From Halisarca cf. caerulea (lineage: Eukaryota; Porifera; Demospongiae; Chondrillida; Halisarcidae): DNA of 64,000 bases. Made by a program: the position numbers and the translations under genes. Location of the stretch: NCBI GenBank assembly GCA_963170055.1, contig CAUJGJ010000434.1, positions 5,001 to 69,000 on the forward strand, given 5' to 3'. Positions 51,961 to 64,000 of the stretch are shown one piece after another. Position 1 is the stretch's first letter. Each line of letters starts with the position of its first letter. A model generated the notes under the pieces. It searched no databases and was not told the origin of the DNA. It saw nothing but the letters and a program-made list of their open reading frames with translations.

Positions 51961-54900
51961 ATGTGTGTCCACTGGGAATGTGCGTGGTGCTAGTGCCAAA
52001 TATTGGTATTAGCACCAGCATATCCAACACTACACAAATACGCCCACAGCACTTCAGAAAGGTCATGTGTGTCCACTGGGAATGTGCGTGGTGCTAGTGC
52101 CAAATATTGGTATTAGCACCAGCATATATAACTTTACACAAATATGCCCACAGTAGTTAAGAAACTTCATGTGTGTCAACTGGGAATGTGCGTGGTGCTA
52201 GTGCCAAATATTGGTATTAGCACCAGCATATCCAACACTACACAAATACGCCCACAGCACTTCAGAAAGGTCATGTGTGTCCACTGGGAATGTGCGTGGT
52301 GCTAGTGCCAAATATTGGTATTAGCACCAGCATATCCAACATTACACAAATACGCCCACAGTAGTTAAGAAACTTCATGTGTGTCCACTGGGAATGTGCG
52401 TGGTGCTAGTGACAAATATTGGTATTAGCATCAGCATATCTAACACTGCACAAATACGCCAACAGCACTTCTGAAAGGTCATGTGTGTCCACTGGGAATG
52501 TGCGTGGTGCTAGTGCCAAATATTGGTATTAGCACCAGCATATCCAACTTTACACAAATACGCCCACAGTAGTTAAGAAACTTCATGTGTGTCAACTGGG
52601 AATGTGCGTGGTGCTAGTGCCAAATATTGGTATTAGCACAAGCATATCCAACACTACACAAATACGCCCACAGCACTTCAGAAACTTCATGTGTGTCCAC
52701 TGGGAATGTGCGTGGTGCTAGTGACAAATATTGGTATTAGCACCAGCATATCCAACATTACACAAATACGCCCACAGTAGTTAAGAAACTTCATGTGTGT
52801 CCACTGGGAATGTGCGTGGTGCTAGTGACAAATATTGGTATTAGCATCAGCATATCTAACACTGCACAAATACGCCAACAGCACTTCTGAAAGGTCATGT
52901 GTGTCCACTGGGAATGTGCGTGGTGCTAGTGCCAAATATTGGTATTAGCACCAGCATATCCAACTTTACACAAATACGCCCACAGTAGTTAAGAAACTTC
53001 ATGTGTGTCCACTGGGAATGTGCGTGGTGCTAGTGCCAAATATTGGTATTAGCACAAGCATATCCAACACTACACAAATACGCCCACAGCACTTCAGAAA
53101 CTTCATGTGTGTCCACTGGGAATGTGCGTGGTGCTAGTGCAAAATATTGGTATTAGCACCAGCATATCCAACACTACACAAATACGCCTACAGTAGTTAA
53201 GAAACTTCATGTGTGTCCACTGGGAATGTGCGTGGTGCTAGTGCCAAATATTGGTATTAGCACCAGCATATCCAACATTACACAAATACGCCCACAGTAG
53301 TTAACAAACTTCATGTGTGTCCACTGGGAATGTGCGTGGTGCTAGTGCCAAATATTGGTATTAGCACCAGCATATCCAACACTACACAAATACGCCCACA
53401 GCACTTCAGAAAGGTCATGTGTGTCCACTGGGAATGTGCGTGGTGCTAGTGCCAAATATTGGTATTAGCACCAGCATATATAACTTTACACAAATATGCC
53501 CACAGTAGTTAAGAAACTTCATGTGTGTCCACTGGGAATGTGCGTGGTGCTAGTGCCAAATATTGGTATTAGCACCAGCATATCCAACACTACACAAATA
53601 CGCCCACAGCACTTAAGAAAGGTCATGTGTGTCCACTGGGAATGTGCGTGGTGCTAGTGCCAAATATTGGTATTAGCACCAGCATATCCAACATTACACA
53701 AATACGCCCACAGTAGTTAAGAAACTTCATGTGTGTCCACTGGGAATGTGCGTGGTGCTAGTGACAAATATTGGTATTAGCATCAGCATATCTAACACTG
53801 CACAAATACGCCAACAGCACTTCTGAAAGGTCATGTGTGTCCACTGGGAATGTGCGTGGTGCTAGTGCCAAATATTGGTATTAGCACCAGCATATCCAAC
53901 TTTACACAAATACGCCCACAGTAGTTAAGAAACTTCATGTGTGTCCACTGGGAATGTGCGTGGTGCTAGTGCCAAATATTGGTATTAGCACAAGCATATC
54001 CAACACTACACAAATACGCCCACAGCACTTCAGAAACTTCATGTGTGTCCACTGGGAATGTGCGTGGTGCTAGTGACAAATATTGGTATTAGCACCAGCA
54101 TATCCAACATTACACAAATACGCCCACAGTAGTTAAGAAACTTCATGTGTGTCCACTGGGAATGTGCGTGGTGCTAGTGACAAATATTGGTATTAGCATC
54201 AGCATATCTAACACTGCACAAATACGCCAACAGCACTTCTGAAAGGTCATGTGTGTCCACTGGGAATGTGCGTGGTGCTAGTGCCAAATATTGGTATTAG
54301 CACCAGCATATCCAACTTTACACAAATACGCCCACAGTAGTTAAGAAACTTCATGTGTGTCCACTGGGAATGTGCGTGGTGCTAGTGCCAAATATTGGTA
54401 TTAGCACAAGCATATCCAACACTACACAAATACGCCCACAGCACTTCAGAAACTTCATGTGTGTCCACTGGGAATGTGCGTGGTGCTAGTGCAAAATATT
54501 GGTATTAGCACCAGCATATCCAACACTACACAAATACGCCTACAGTAGTTAAGAAACTTCATGTGTGTCCACTGGGAATGTGCGTGGTGCTAGTGCCAAA
54601 TATTGGTATTAGCACCAGCATATCCAACATTACACAAATACGCCCACAGTAGTTAACAAACTTCATGTGTGTCCACTGGGAATGTGCGTGGTGCTAGTGC
54701 CAAATATTGGTATTAGCACCAGCATATCCAACACTACACAAATACGCCCACAGCACTTCAGAAAGGTCATGTGTGTCCACTGGGAATGTGCGTGGTGCTA
54801 GTGCCAAATATTGGTATTAGCACCAGCATATATAACTTTACACAAATATGCCCACAGTAGTTAAGAAACTTCATGTGTGTCCACTGGGAATGTGCGTGGT

Positions 54901-56560
54901 GCTAGTGCCAAATATTGGTATTAGCACCAGCATATCCAACACTACACAAATACGCCCACAGCACTTCAGAAAGGTCATGTGTGTCCACTGGGAATGTGCG
55001 TGGTGCTAGTGCCAAATATTGGTATTAGCACCAGCATATCCAACATTACACAAATACGCCCACAGTAGTTAAGAAACTTCATGTGTGTCCACTGGGAATG
55101 TGCGTGGTGCTAGTGACAAATATTGGTATTAGCATCAGCATATCTAACACTGCACAAATACGCCAACAGCACTTCTGAAAGGTCATGTGTGTCCACTGGG
55201 AATGTGCGTGGTGCTAGTGCCAAATATTGGTATTAGCACCAGCATATCCAACTTTACACAAATACGCCCACAGTAGTTAAGAAACTTCATGTGTGTCCAC
55301 TGGGAATGTGCGTGGTGCTAGTGCCAAATATTGGTATTAGCACAAGCATATCCAACACTACACAAATACGCCCACAGCACTTCAGAAACTTCATGTGTGT
55401 CCACTGGGAATGTGCGTGGTGCTAGTGACAAATATTGGTATTAGCACCAGCATATCCAACATTACACAAATACGCACACTTTAGTTAAGAAACTTCATGT
55501 GTGTCCACTGGGAATGTGCGTGGTGCTAGTGAAAATATTGGTATTAGCACCAGCATATCCAACACTACACAAATACGCCCACAGTAGTTAAGAAACTTCA
55601 TGTGTCTCCACTGGGAATGTGCGTGGTGCTAGTGCCAAATATTGGTATTAGCACCAGCAAATCCAACACTACACAAATACGCCCACAGCACTTCAGAAAG
55701 GTCATGTGTGTCCACTGGGAATGTGCGTGGTGCTAGTGCCAAATATTGGTATTAGCACCAGCATATCCAACATTACACAAATACGCCCACAGCACTTCAG
55801 AAACTTCATGTGTGTCCACTGGGAATGTGCGTGGTGCTAGTGCCAAATATTGGTATTAGCACCAGCATATCCAACACTACACAAATACGCCCACAGCACT
55901 TCAGAAAGGTCATGTGTGTCCACTGCTAATGTGCGTGGTGCTAGTGCCAAATATTGGTATTAGCACCAGCATATCCAACACTACACAAATACGCCCACAG
56001 CACTTCAGAAAGGTCATGTGTGTCCACTGGGAATGTGCGTGGTGCTAGTGCCAAATATTGGTATTAGCACCAGCATATATAACTTTACACAAATATGCCC
56101 ACAGTAGTTAAGAAACTTCATGTGTGTCCACTGGGAATGTGCGTGGTGCTAGTGCCAAATATTGGTATTAGCACCAGCATATCCAACACTACACAAATAC
56201 GCCCACAGCACTTCAGAAAGGTCATGTGTGTCCACTGGGAATGTGCGTGGTGCTAGTGCCAAATATTGGTATTAGCACCAGCATATCCAACATTACACAA
56301 ATACGCCCACAGTAGTTAAGAAACTTCATGTGTGTCCACTGGGAATATGCGTGGTGCTAGTGACAAATATTGGTATTAGCATCAGCATATCTAACACTGC
56401 ACAAATACGCCAACAGCACTTCTGAAAGGTCATGTGTGTCCACTGGGAATGTGCGTGGTGCTAGTGCCAAATATTGGTATTAGCACCAGCATATCCAACT
56501 TTACACAAATACGCCCACAGTAGTTAAGAAACTTCATGTGTGTCCACTGGGAATGTGCGT
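51961..56560 (+). repeat. 104-bp satellite, sub-array 4c, same 13-monomer family as 4a
   Basis: The TATAACTTT variant returns at 52127, 53479, 54831 (1,352-bp steps) and 56078. Variant order at about 53.05-55.97 kb matches 43.07-45.99 kb at a constant offset of 9,980 bp. Confidence 0.92.
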
Positions 56561-59500
56561 GGTGCTAGCTACAAATATTGGTATTAGCACCAGCATATCC
56601 AACACTACACAAATACGCCCACAGAACTTCAGAAACGTCATGTGTGTCCACTGGGAATGTGCGTGGTGCTAGTGCCAAATATTGGTATTAGCACCAGCAT
56701 ATCCAACACTACTCAAATACGCCCACAGCACTTCAGAAACTTCATGTGTGTCCACTGGGAATGTGCGTGGTGCTAGTGCCAAATATTGGTATTAGCACCA
56801 GCATATCCAACACTACACAAATACGCCCACAGCACATCAGAAACTTCATGTGTGTCCACTGGGAATGTGCGTGGTGCTAGTGAAAAATATTGGTATTAGC
56901 ACCAGCATATCCAACACTACACAAATACGCCCACAGTACTTAAGAAACTTCATGTGTGTCCACTGGGAATGTGCGTGGTGCTAGTTACAAATATTGGTAT
57001 TAGCACCAGCATATCCAACATTACACAAATACGCCCACAGCACTTCAGAAACTTCATGTGTGTCCACTGGGAATGTGCGTGGTGCTAGTGCCCAATAATG
57101 GTATTAGCACCAGCATATCCAACACTACACAAATGCGCTCACAGTACTTCAGAAAGGTCATGTGTGTCCACTGTGATTGTGCGCGGTGCTAGTGCCAAAT
57201 ATTGGTATTAGCACCAGGATATCCAACAATACACAAATACGCCTACAGCACTTAAGAAAGGTCATGTGTGTCCTCTGGGAATGTGCGTGGTGCTAGTGAA
57301 TAATATTGGTATTAGCACCAGCATATCCAACACTACACAAATACGCCCACAGCACTTCAGAAACTTCATCTGTGTCCACTGGGAATGTGTGTGGTGCTAG
57401 TGCCAAGTATTGGTATTAGCACCAGCATATCCATTACACAAATACGCCTACACCACTTTAGAAACTTCATGTGTGTCCTCTGGGAATGAGCGTGGTGCTA
57501 AAGCCAAATATTAGTATTAGCACCAGCATATACAACACTACACAAATACGCCCACAGCACTTCAGAAACTTCGTGTGTGTCCACTGGGAATGTGCGTGGT
57601 GCTAGTGCCAAATATTGGTATTAGCACCAGCATATCCAACACTACACAAATACGCCCACTGCACTTCGGAAACATAATATGTGTCCACTGGGAATGTGTA
57701 TGGTTCTAGTGCCAAATATTGGTATTAGCACCAGCATATCCAACACTACACAAATACGCCCACAGGTCTTCAGAAACTTCATGTGTGTCCACTGGGAATG
57801 TGCATGGTGCTAGTGCTAAATATTGGTATTAGCACCAGCATATCAAACACTACACAAATGCACTCACAGCAATTAAAAACTTCATGGGATTCCACTGGGC
57901 ACGTGTGTGGTGCTAGTGCCAAATATTGGTATTAGCACCAGCATATCCAACGCTACACAAATACACCCACAGCACTTCAGAAACGTCATGTGTGTACACT
58001 GGGAATGTGCGTGGTGCTAGTGCCAAATATTGGTATTAGCACCAGCATATCCAACACTACTCAAATACGCCCACAGCACTTCAGAAACTTCATGTGTGTC
58101 CACTGGGAATGTGCGTGGTGCTAGTGCCAAATATTGGTATTAGCACCAGCATATCCAACACTACACAAATACGCCCACAGCACATCAGAAACTTCATGTG
58201 TGTCCACTGGGAATGTGCGTGGTGCTAGTGAAAAATATTGGTATTAGCACCAGCATATCCAACACTACACAAATACGCCCACAGCCCTTCAGAAACGTCA
58301 TGTGTGTCCACTGGGAATGTGTGTGGTGCTAGTGCCAAATATTGGTATTAGCACCAGCATATCCATTACACAAATACGCCTACACCACTAAAGAAACTTC
58401 ATGTGTGTCCTCTGGGAATGAGCGTGGTGCTAAAGCCAAATATAGGTATTAGCACCAGCATATACAACACTACACAAATACGCCCACAGCACTTAAGAAA
58501 CTTCATGTGTGTCCACTGGGAATGTGCGTGGTGCTAGTGCCAAATATTGGTATTAGCACCAGCATATCCAACACTACACAAATACGCCCACAGAACTTCA
58601 GAAACGTCATGTGTGTCCACTGGGAATGTGCGTGGTGCTAGTGCCAAATATTGGTATTAGCACCAGCATATCCAACACTACTCAAATACGCCCACAGCAC
58701 TTCAGAAACTTCATGTGTGTCCACTGGGAATGTGCGTGGTGCTAGTGCCAAATATTGGTATTAGCACCAGCATATCCAACACTACACAAATACGCCCACA
58801 GCACATCAGAAACTTCATGTGTGTCCACTGGGAATGTGCGTGGTGCTAGTGAAAAATATTGGTATTAGCACCAGCATATCCAACACTACACAAATACGCC
58901 CACAGCACTTCAGAAACTTCATGTGTGTCCACTGGGAATATGCGTGGTGCTAGTGCCAAATATTGGTATTAGCACCAGCATATCCAACACTACACAAATA
59001 CGCCCACAGCACTTCAGAAACTTCATGTGTGTCCACTGGGAATGTGCGTGGTGCTAGTGCAAAATATTGGTATTAGCACCAGCATATCCAACATTACACA
59101 AATACGCCCACAGCACTTCAGAAACTTCATGTGTGTCCACTGGGAATGTGCGTGGTGCTAGTGCCCAATAATGGTATTAGCACCAGCATATCCAACACTA
59201 CACAAATACGCCCACAGCACTTCAGAAACTTCATGTGTGTCCACTGGGAATATGCGTGGTGCTAGTGCCAAATATTGGTATTAGCACCAGCATATCCAAC
59301 ACTACACAAATACGCCCACAGCACTTCAGAAACTTCATGTGTGTCCACTGGGAATGTGCGTGGTGCTAGTGCAAAATATTGGTATTAGCACCAGCATATC
59401 CAACATTACACAAATACGCCCACAGCACTTCAGAAACTTCATGTGTGTCCACTGGGAATGTGCGTGGTGCTAGTGCCCAATAATGGTATTAGCACCAGCA

Positions 59501-62500
59501 TATCCAACACTACACAAATGCGCTCACAGTACTTCAGAAAGGTCATGTGTGTCCACTGTGATTGTGCGCGGTGCTAGTGCCAAATATTGGTATTAGCACC
59601 AGCATATCCAACACTACACAAATACGCCCACAGCACTTCAGAAACTTCATGTGTGTCCACTGGGAATGTGCGTGGTGCTAGTGCAAAATATTGGTATTAG
59701 CACCAGCATATCCAACATTACACAAATACGCCCACAGCACTTCAGAAACTTCATGTGTGTCCACTGGGAATGTGCGTGGTGCTAGTGCCCAATAATGGTA
59801 TTAGCACCAGCATATCCAACACTACACAAATGCGCTCACAGTACTTCAGAAAGGTCATGTGTGTCCACTGTGATTGTGCGCGGTGCTAGTGCCAAATATT
59901 GGTATTAGCACCAGGATATCCAACATTACACAAATACGCCTACAGCACTTCAGAAAGGTCATGTGTGTCCTCTGGGAATGTGCGTGGTGCTAGTGACAAA
60001 TATTGGTATTAGCACCAGCATATCCAACACTACACAAATACGCCCACAGCACTTCAGAAACTTCATCTGTGTCCACTGGGAATGTGTGTGGTGCTAGTGC
60101 CAAGTATTGGTATTAGCACCAGCATATCTATTACACAAATACGCCTACACCACTTTAGAAACTTCATGTGTGTCCTCTGGGAATGAGCGTGGTGCTAAAG
60201 CCAAATATTAGTATTAGCACCAGCATATACAACACTACACAAATACGCCCACAGCACTTCAGAAACTTCATGTGTGTCCACTGGGAATGTGCGTGGTGCT
60301 AGTGCCAAATATTGGTATTAGCACCAGCATATCCAACACTACACAAATACGCCCACTGCACTTCGGAAACATAATATGTGTCCACTGGGAATGTGTATGG
60401 TTCTAGTGCCAAATATTGGTATTAGCACCAGCATATCCAACACTACACAAATACGCCCACAGGTCTTCAGAAACTTCATGTGCGTCCACTGGGAATGTGC
60501 ATGGTGCTAGTGCTAAATATTGGTATTAGCACCAGCATATCAAACACTACACAAATGCACTCACAGCAATTAAAAACTTCAGGGGATTCCACTGGGCACG
60601 TGTGTGGTGCTAGTGCCAAATATTGGTATTAGCACCAGCATATCCAACGCTACACAAATACACCCACAGCACTTCAGAAACGTCATGTGTGTCCACTGGG
60701 AATGTGCGTGGTGCTAGTGCCAAATATTGGTATTAGCACCAGCATATCCAACACTACTCAAATACGCCCACAGCACTTCAGAAACTTCATGTGTGTCCAC
60801 TGGGAATGTGCGTGGTGCTAGTGCCAAATATTGGTATTAGCACCAGCATATCCAACACTACACAAATACGCCCACAGCACATCAGAAACTTCATGTGTGT
60901 CCACTGGGAATGTGCGTGGTGCTAGTGAAAAATATTGGTATTAGCACCAGCATATCCAACACTACACAAATACGCCCACAGCACTTCAGAAACTTCATGT
61001 GTGTCCACTGGGAATGTGCGTGGTGCTAGTTACAAATATTGGTATTAGCACCAGCATATCCAACACTACACAAATACGCCCACAGCACTTCAGAAACTTC
61101 ATGTGTGTCCACTGGGAATATGCGTTGTACTAGTGAAAAATATTGGTATTAGCACCAGCATATCCAACACTACACAAATACGCCCACAGCACTTCAGAAA
61201 CTTCATGTGTGTCCACTGGGAATGTGCGTGGTGCTAGTGACAAATATTGGTATTAGCACCAGCATATCCAACACTACACAAATACGCCCACAGCACTTCA
61301 GAAACTTCATGTGTGTCCACTGGGAATGTGCGTGGTGCTAGTGCAAAATATTGGTATTAGCACCAGCATATCCAACATTACACAAATACGCCCACAGCAC
61401 TTCAGAAACTTCATGTGTGTCCACTGGGAATGTGCGTGGTGCTAGTGCCCAATAATGGTATTAGCACCAGCATATCCAACACTACACAAATGCGCTCACA
61501 GTACTTCAGAAAGGTCATGTGTGTCCACTGTGATTGTGCGCGGTGCTAGTGACAAATATTGGTATTAGCACCAGGATATCCAACATTACAGAAATACGCC
61601 TACAGCACTTCAGAAAGGTCATGTGTGTCCTCTGGGAATGTGTGTGGTGCTAGTGACAAACATTGGTATTAGCACCAGCATATCCAACACTACACAAATA
61701 CGCCCACAGCACTTCAGAAACTTCATCTGTGTCCACTGGGAATGTGTGTGGTGCTAGTGCCAAGTATTGGTATTAGCACCAGCATATCCATTACACAAAT
61801 ACGCCTACACCACTTTAGAAACTTCATGTGTGTCCTCTGGGAATGAGCGTGGTGCTAAAGCCAAATATTAGTATTGGCACCAGCATATACAACACTACAC
61901 AAATACGCCCACAGCACTTCAGAAACTTCATGTGTGTCCACTGGGAATGTGCGTGGTGCTAGTTACAAATATTGGTATTAGCACCAGCATATCCAACACT
62001 ACACAAATACGCCCACAGCACTTCAGAAACTTCATGTGTGTCCACTGGGAATATGCGTTGTACTAGTGAAAAATATTGGTATTAGCACCAGCATATCTAA
62101 CACTACAAAAATACGCCCACAGCACTTCAGAAACTTCATGTGTGTCCACTGGGAATGTGCGTGGTGCTAGTGCCAAATATTGGTATTAGCACCAGCATAT
62201 CCAACACTACACAAATACGCCCACAGCACTTCAGAAACTTCATGTGTGTCCACTGGGAATGTGCGTGGTGCTAGTGCAAAATATTGGTATTAGCACCAGC
62301 ATATCCAACATTACACAAATACGCCCACAGCACTTCAGAAACTTCATGTGTGTCCACTGGGAATGTGCGTAGTGCTAGTGCCCAATAATGGTATTAGCAC
62401 CAGCATATCCAACACTACACAAATGCGCTCACAGTACTTCAGAAAGGTCATGTGTGTCCACTGTGATTGTGCGCGGTGCTAGTGCCAAATATTGGTATTA

Positions 62501-64000
62501 GCACCAGGATATCCAACATTACACAAATACGCCTACAGCACTTCAGAAAGGTCATGTGTGTCCTCTGGGAATGTGCGTGGTGCTAGTGACAAATATTGGT
62601 ATTAGCACCAGCATATCCAACACTACACAAATACGCCCACAGCACTTCAGAAACTTCATCTGTGTCCACTGGGAATGTGTGTGGTGCTAGTGCCAAGTAT
62701 TGGTATTAGCACCAGCATATCCATTACACAAATACGCCTACACCACTTTAGAAACTTCATGTGTGTCCTCTGGGAATGAGCGTGGTGCTAAAGCCAAATA
62801 TTAGTATTAGCACCAGCATATACAACACTACACAAATACGCCCACAGCACTTCAGAAACTTCATGTGTGTCCACTGGGAATGTGCGTGGTGCTAGTGCCA
62901 AATATATGTATTAGCACCAGCATATCCAACACTACACAAATACGCCCACTGCACTTCGGAAACATAATATGTGTCCACTGGGAATGTGTATGGTTCTAGT
63001 GCCAAATATTGGTATTAGCACCAGCATATCCAACACTACACAAATACGCCCACAGGTCTTCAGAAACTTCATGTGTGTCCACTGGGAATGTGCATGGTGC
63101 TAGTGCTAAATATTGGTATTAGCACCAGCATATCAAACACTACACAAATGCACTCACAGCAATTAAAAACTTCATGGGATTCCACTGGGCACGTGTGTGG
63201 TGCTAGTGCCAAATATTGGTATTAGCACCAGCATATCCAACGCTACACAAATACACCCACAGCACTTCAGAAACGTCATGTGTGTCCACTGGGAATGTGC
63301 GTGGTGCTAGTGCCAAATATTGGTATTAGCACCAGCATATCCAACACTACTCAAATACGCCCACAGCACTTCAGAAACTTCATGTGTGTCCACTGGGAAT
63401 GTGCGTGGTGCTAGTGCCAAATATTGGTATTAGCACCAGCATATCCAACACTACACAAATACGCCCACAGCACATCAGAAACTTCATGTGTGTCCACTGG
63501 GAATGTGCGTGGTGCTAGTGAAAAATATTGGTATTAGCACCAGCATATCCAACACTACACAAATACGCCCACAGCACTTCAGAAACTTCATGTGTGTCCA
63601 CTGGGAATGTGCGTGGTGCTAGTTACAAATATTGGTATTAGCACCAGCATATCCAACACTACACAAATACGCCCACAGCACTTCAGAAACTTCATGTGTG
63701 TCCACTGGGAATGTGCGTGGTGCTAGTGCCAAATATTGGTATTAGCACCAGCATATCCAACACTACACAAATACGCCCACAGCACATCAGAAACTTCATG
63801 TGTGTCCACTGGGAATGTGCGTGGTGCTAGTGAAAAATATTGGTATTAGCACCAGCATATCCAACACTACACAAATACGCCCACAGCACTTCAGAAACTT
63901 CATGTGTGTCCACTGGGAATGTGCGTGGTGCTAGTTACAAATATTGGTATTAGCACCAGCATATCCAACACTACACAAATACGCCCACAGCACTTCAGAA
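56561..64000 (+). repeat. 104-bp satellite, sub-array 5, runs off the window
   Basis: About 71 monomers with a more diverse variant set: GTGCCCAATAATGG, AAATGCGCTCACAGTACTTC, CCACTGTGATTGTGCGCGG, CAGGATATCC, CTACACCACTTTAG, GAATGAGCGTGGTGCTAAAG, CTGCACTTCGGAAACATAAT and AAATGCACTCACAGCAATTA. The CTGCACTTCGG variant at 57659, 60356 and 62949 gives a higher-order period of 2,697 then 2,593 bp (about 26 and 25 monomers). Shortened monomers with AGCATATCCATTACAC (about 100 bp) occur near 57431, 58367, 61787 and 62719. The array is cut by the window end in mid-monomer. Confidence 0.93.

Noticed and set aside
8581..64000. CRISPR-like array because of regular repetition
   Set aside because: There are no unique spacers: the whole 104-bp unit repeats, and the setting is eukaryotic.
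8581..64000. CENP-B box
   Set aside because: No stretch matching the TTCG....A..CGGGA core was seen in the consensus monomer or its common variants.

Overview
This window looks like eukaryotic, probably invertebrate animal, repeat-rich chromosomal DNA. The signs are a spliced two-gene PIF/Harbinger DNA transposon with GT-AG introns, other short DNA transposons, and a very large satellite array. I cannot name the species. No host gene, rRNA, tRNA or bacterial feature could be supported.

Layout. Positions 1-6112 are an old, degenerate tandem repeat of about 61 bp with a small 21-bp minisatellite embedded in it. Two transposons have inserted here. The first is a 1,007-bp piggyBac-like non-autonomous element (269-1275, TTAA duplications). 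The second is a 3,794-bp PIF/Harbinger element (1901-5694, TAA duplications, 16-bp perfect terminal inverted repeats). From about 6112 to the window end is a 104-bp satellite of roughly 550 monomers. It is interrupted only near its left edge, by a 730-bp element with inverted-repeat ends (6885-7614).

The Harbinger element carries both genes of an autonomous element, and both can be spliced by eye into complete frames. A Myb/SANT-like DNA-binding protein is on the + strand (five exons, 466 aa). A DDE transposase is on the - strand (four exons, 419 aa, D209/D297/E335). The two genes converge with only 103 bp between their stop codons. In known Harbinger elements the Myb-like partner helps bring the transposase to the nucleus and to the transposon ends, so this copy may have been mobile recently.

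The satellite is layered. Its left edge (6112-8556) is degenerate. Next come blocks with distinct variant monomers and higher-order periods that are multiples of 104 bp: 8.5-25.2 kb; 25.2-39.35 kb (periods about 1.14, 1.56 and 1.66 kb); 39.35-56.56 kb (a 13-monomer, 1,352-bp period, with a related block at 45.5-52 kb); and 56.56-64 kb (a period of about 2.6-2.7 kb). Variant monomers seen at the degenerate left edge reappear in the rightmost block. Each consensus monomer contains a 21-bp-stem hairpin that pairs better as + strand RNA than as - strand RNA. The array runs off the right end of the window.
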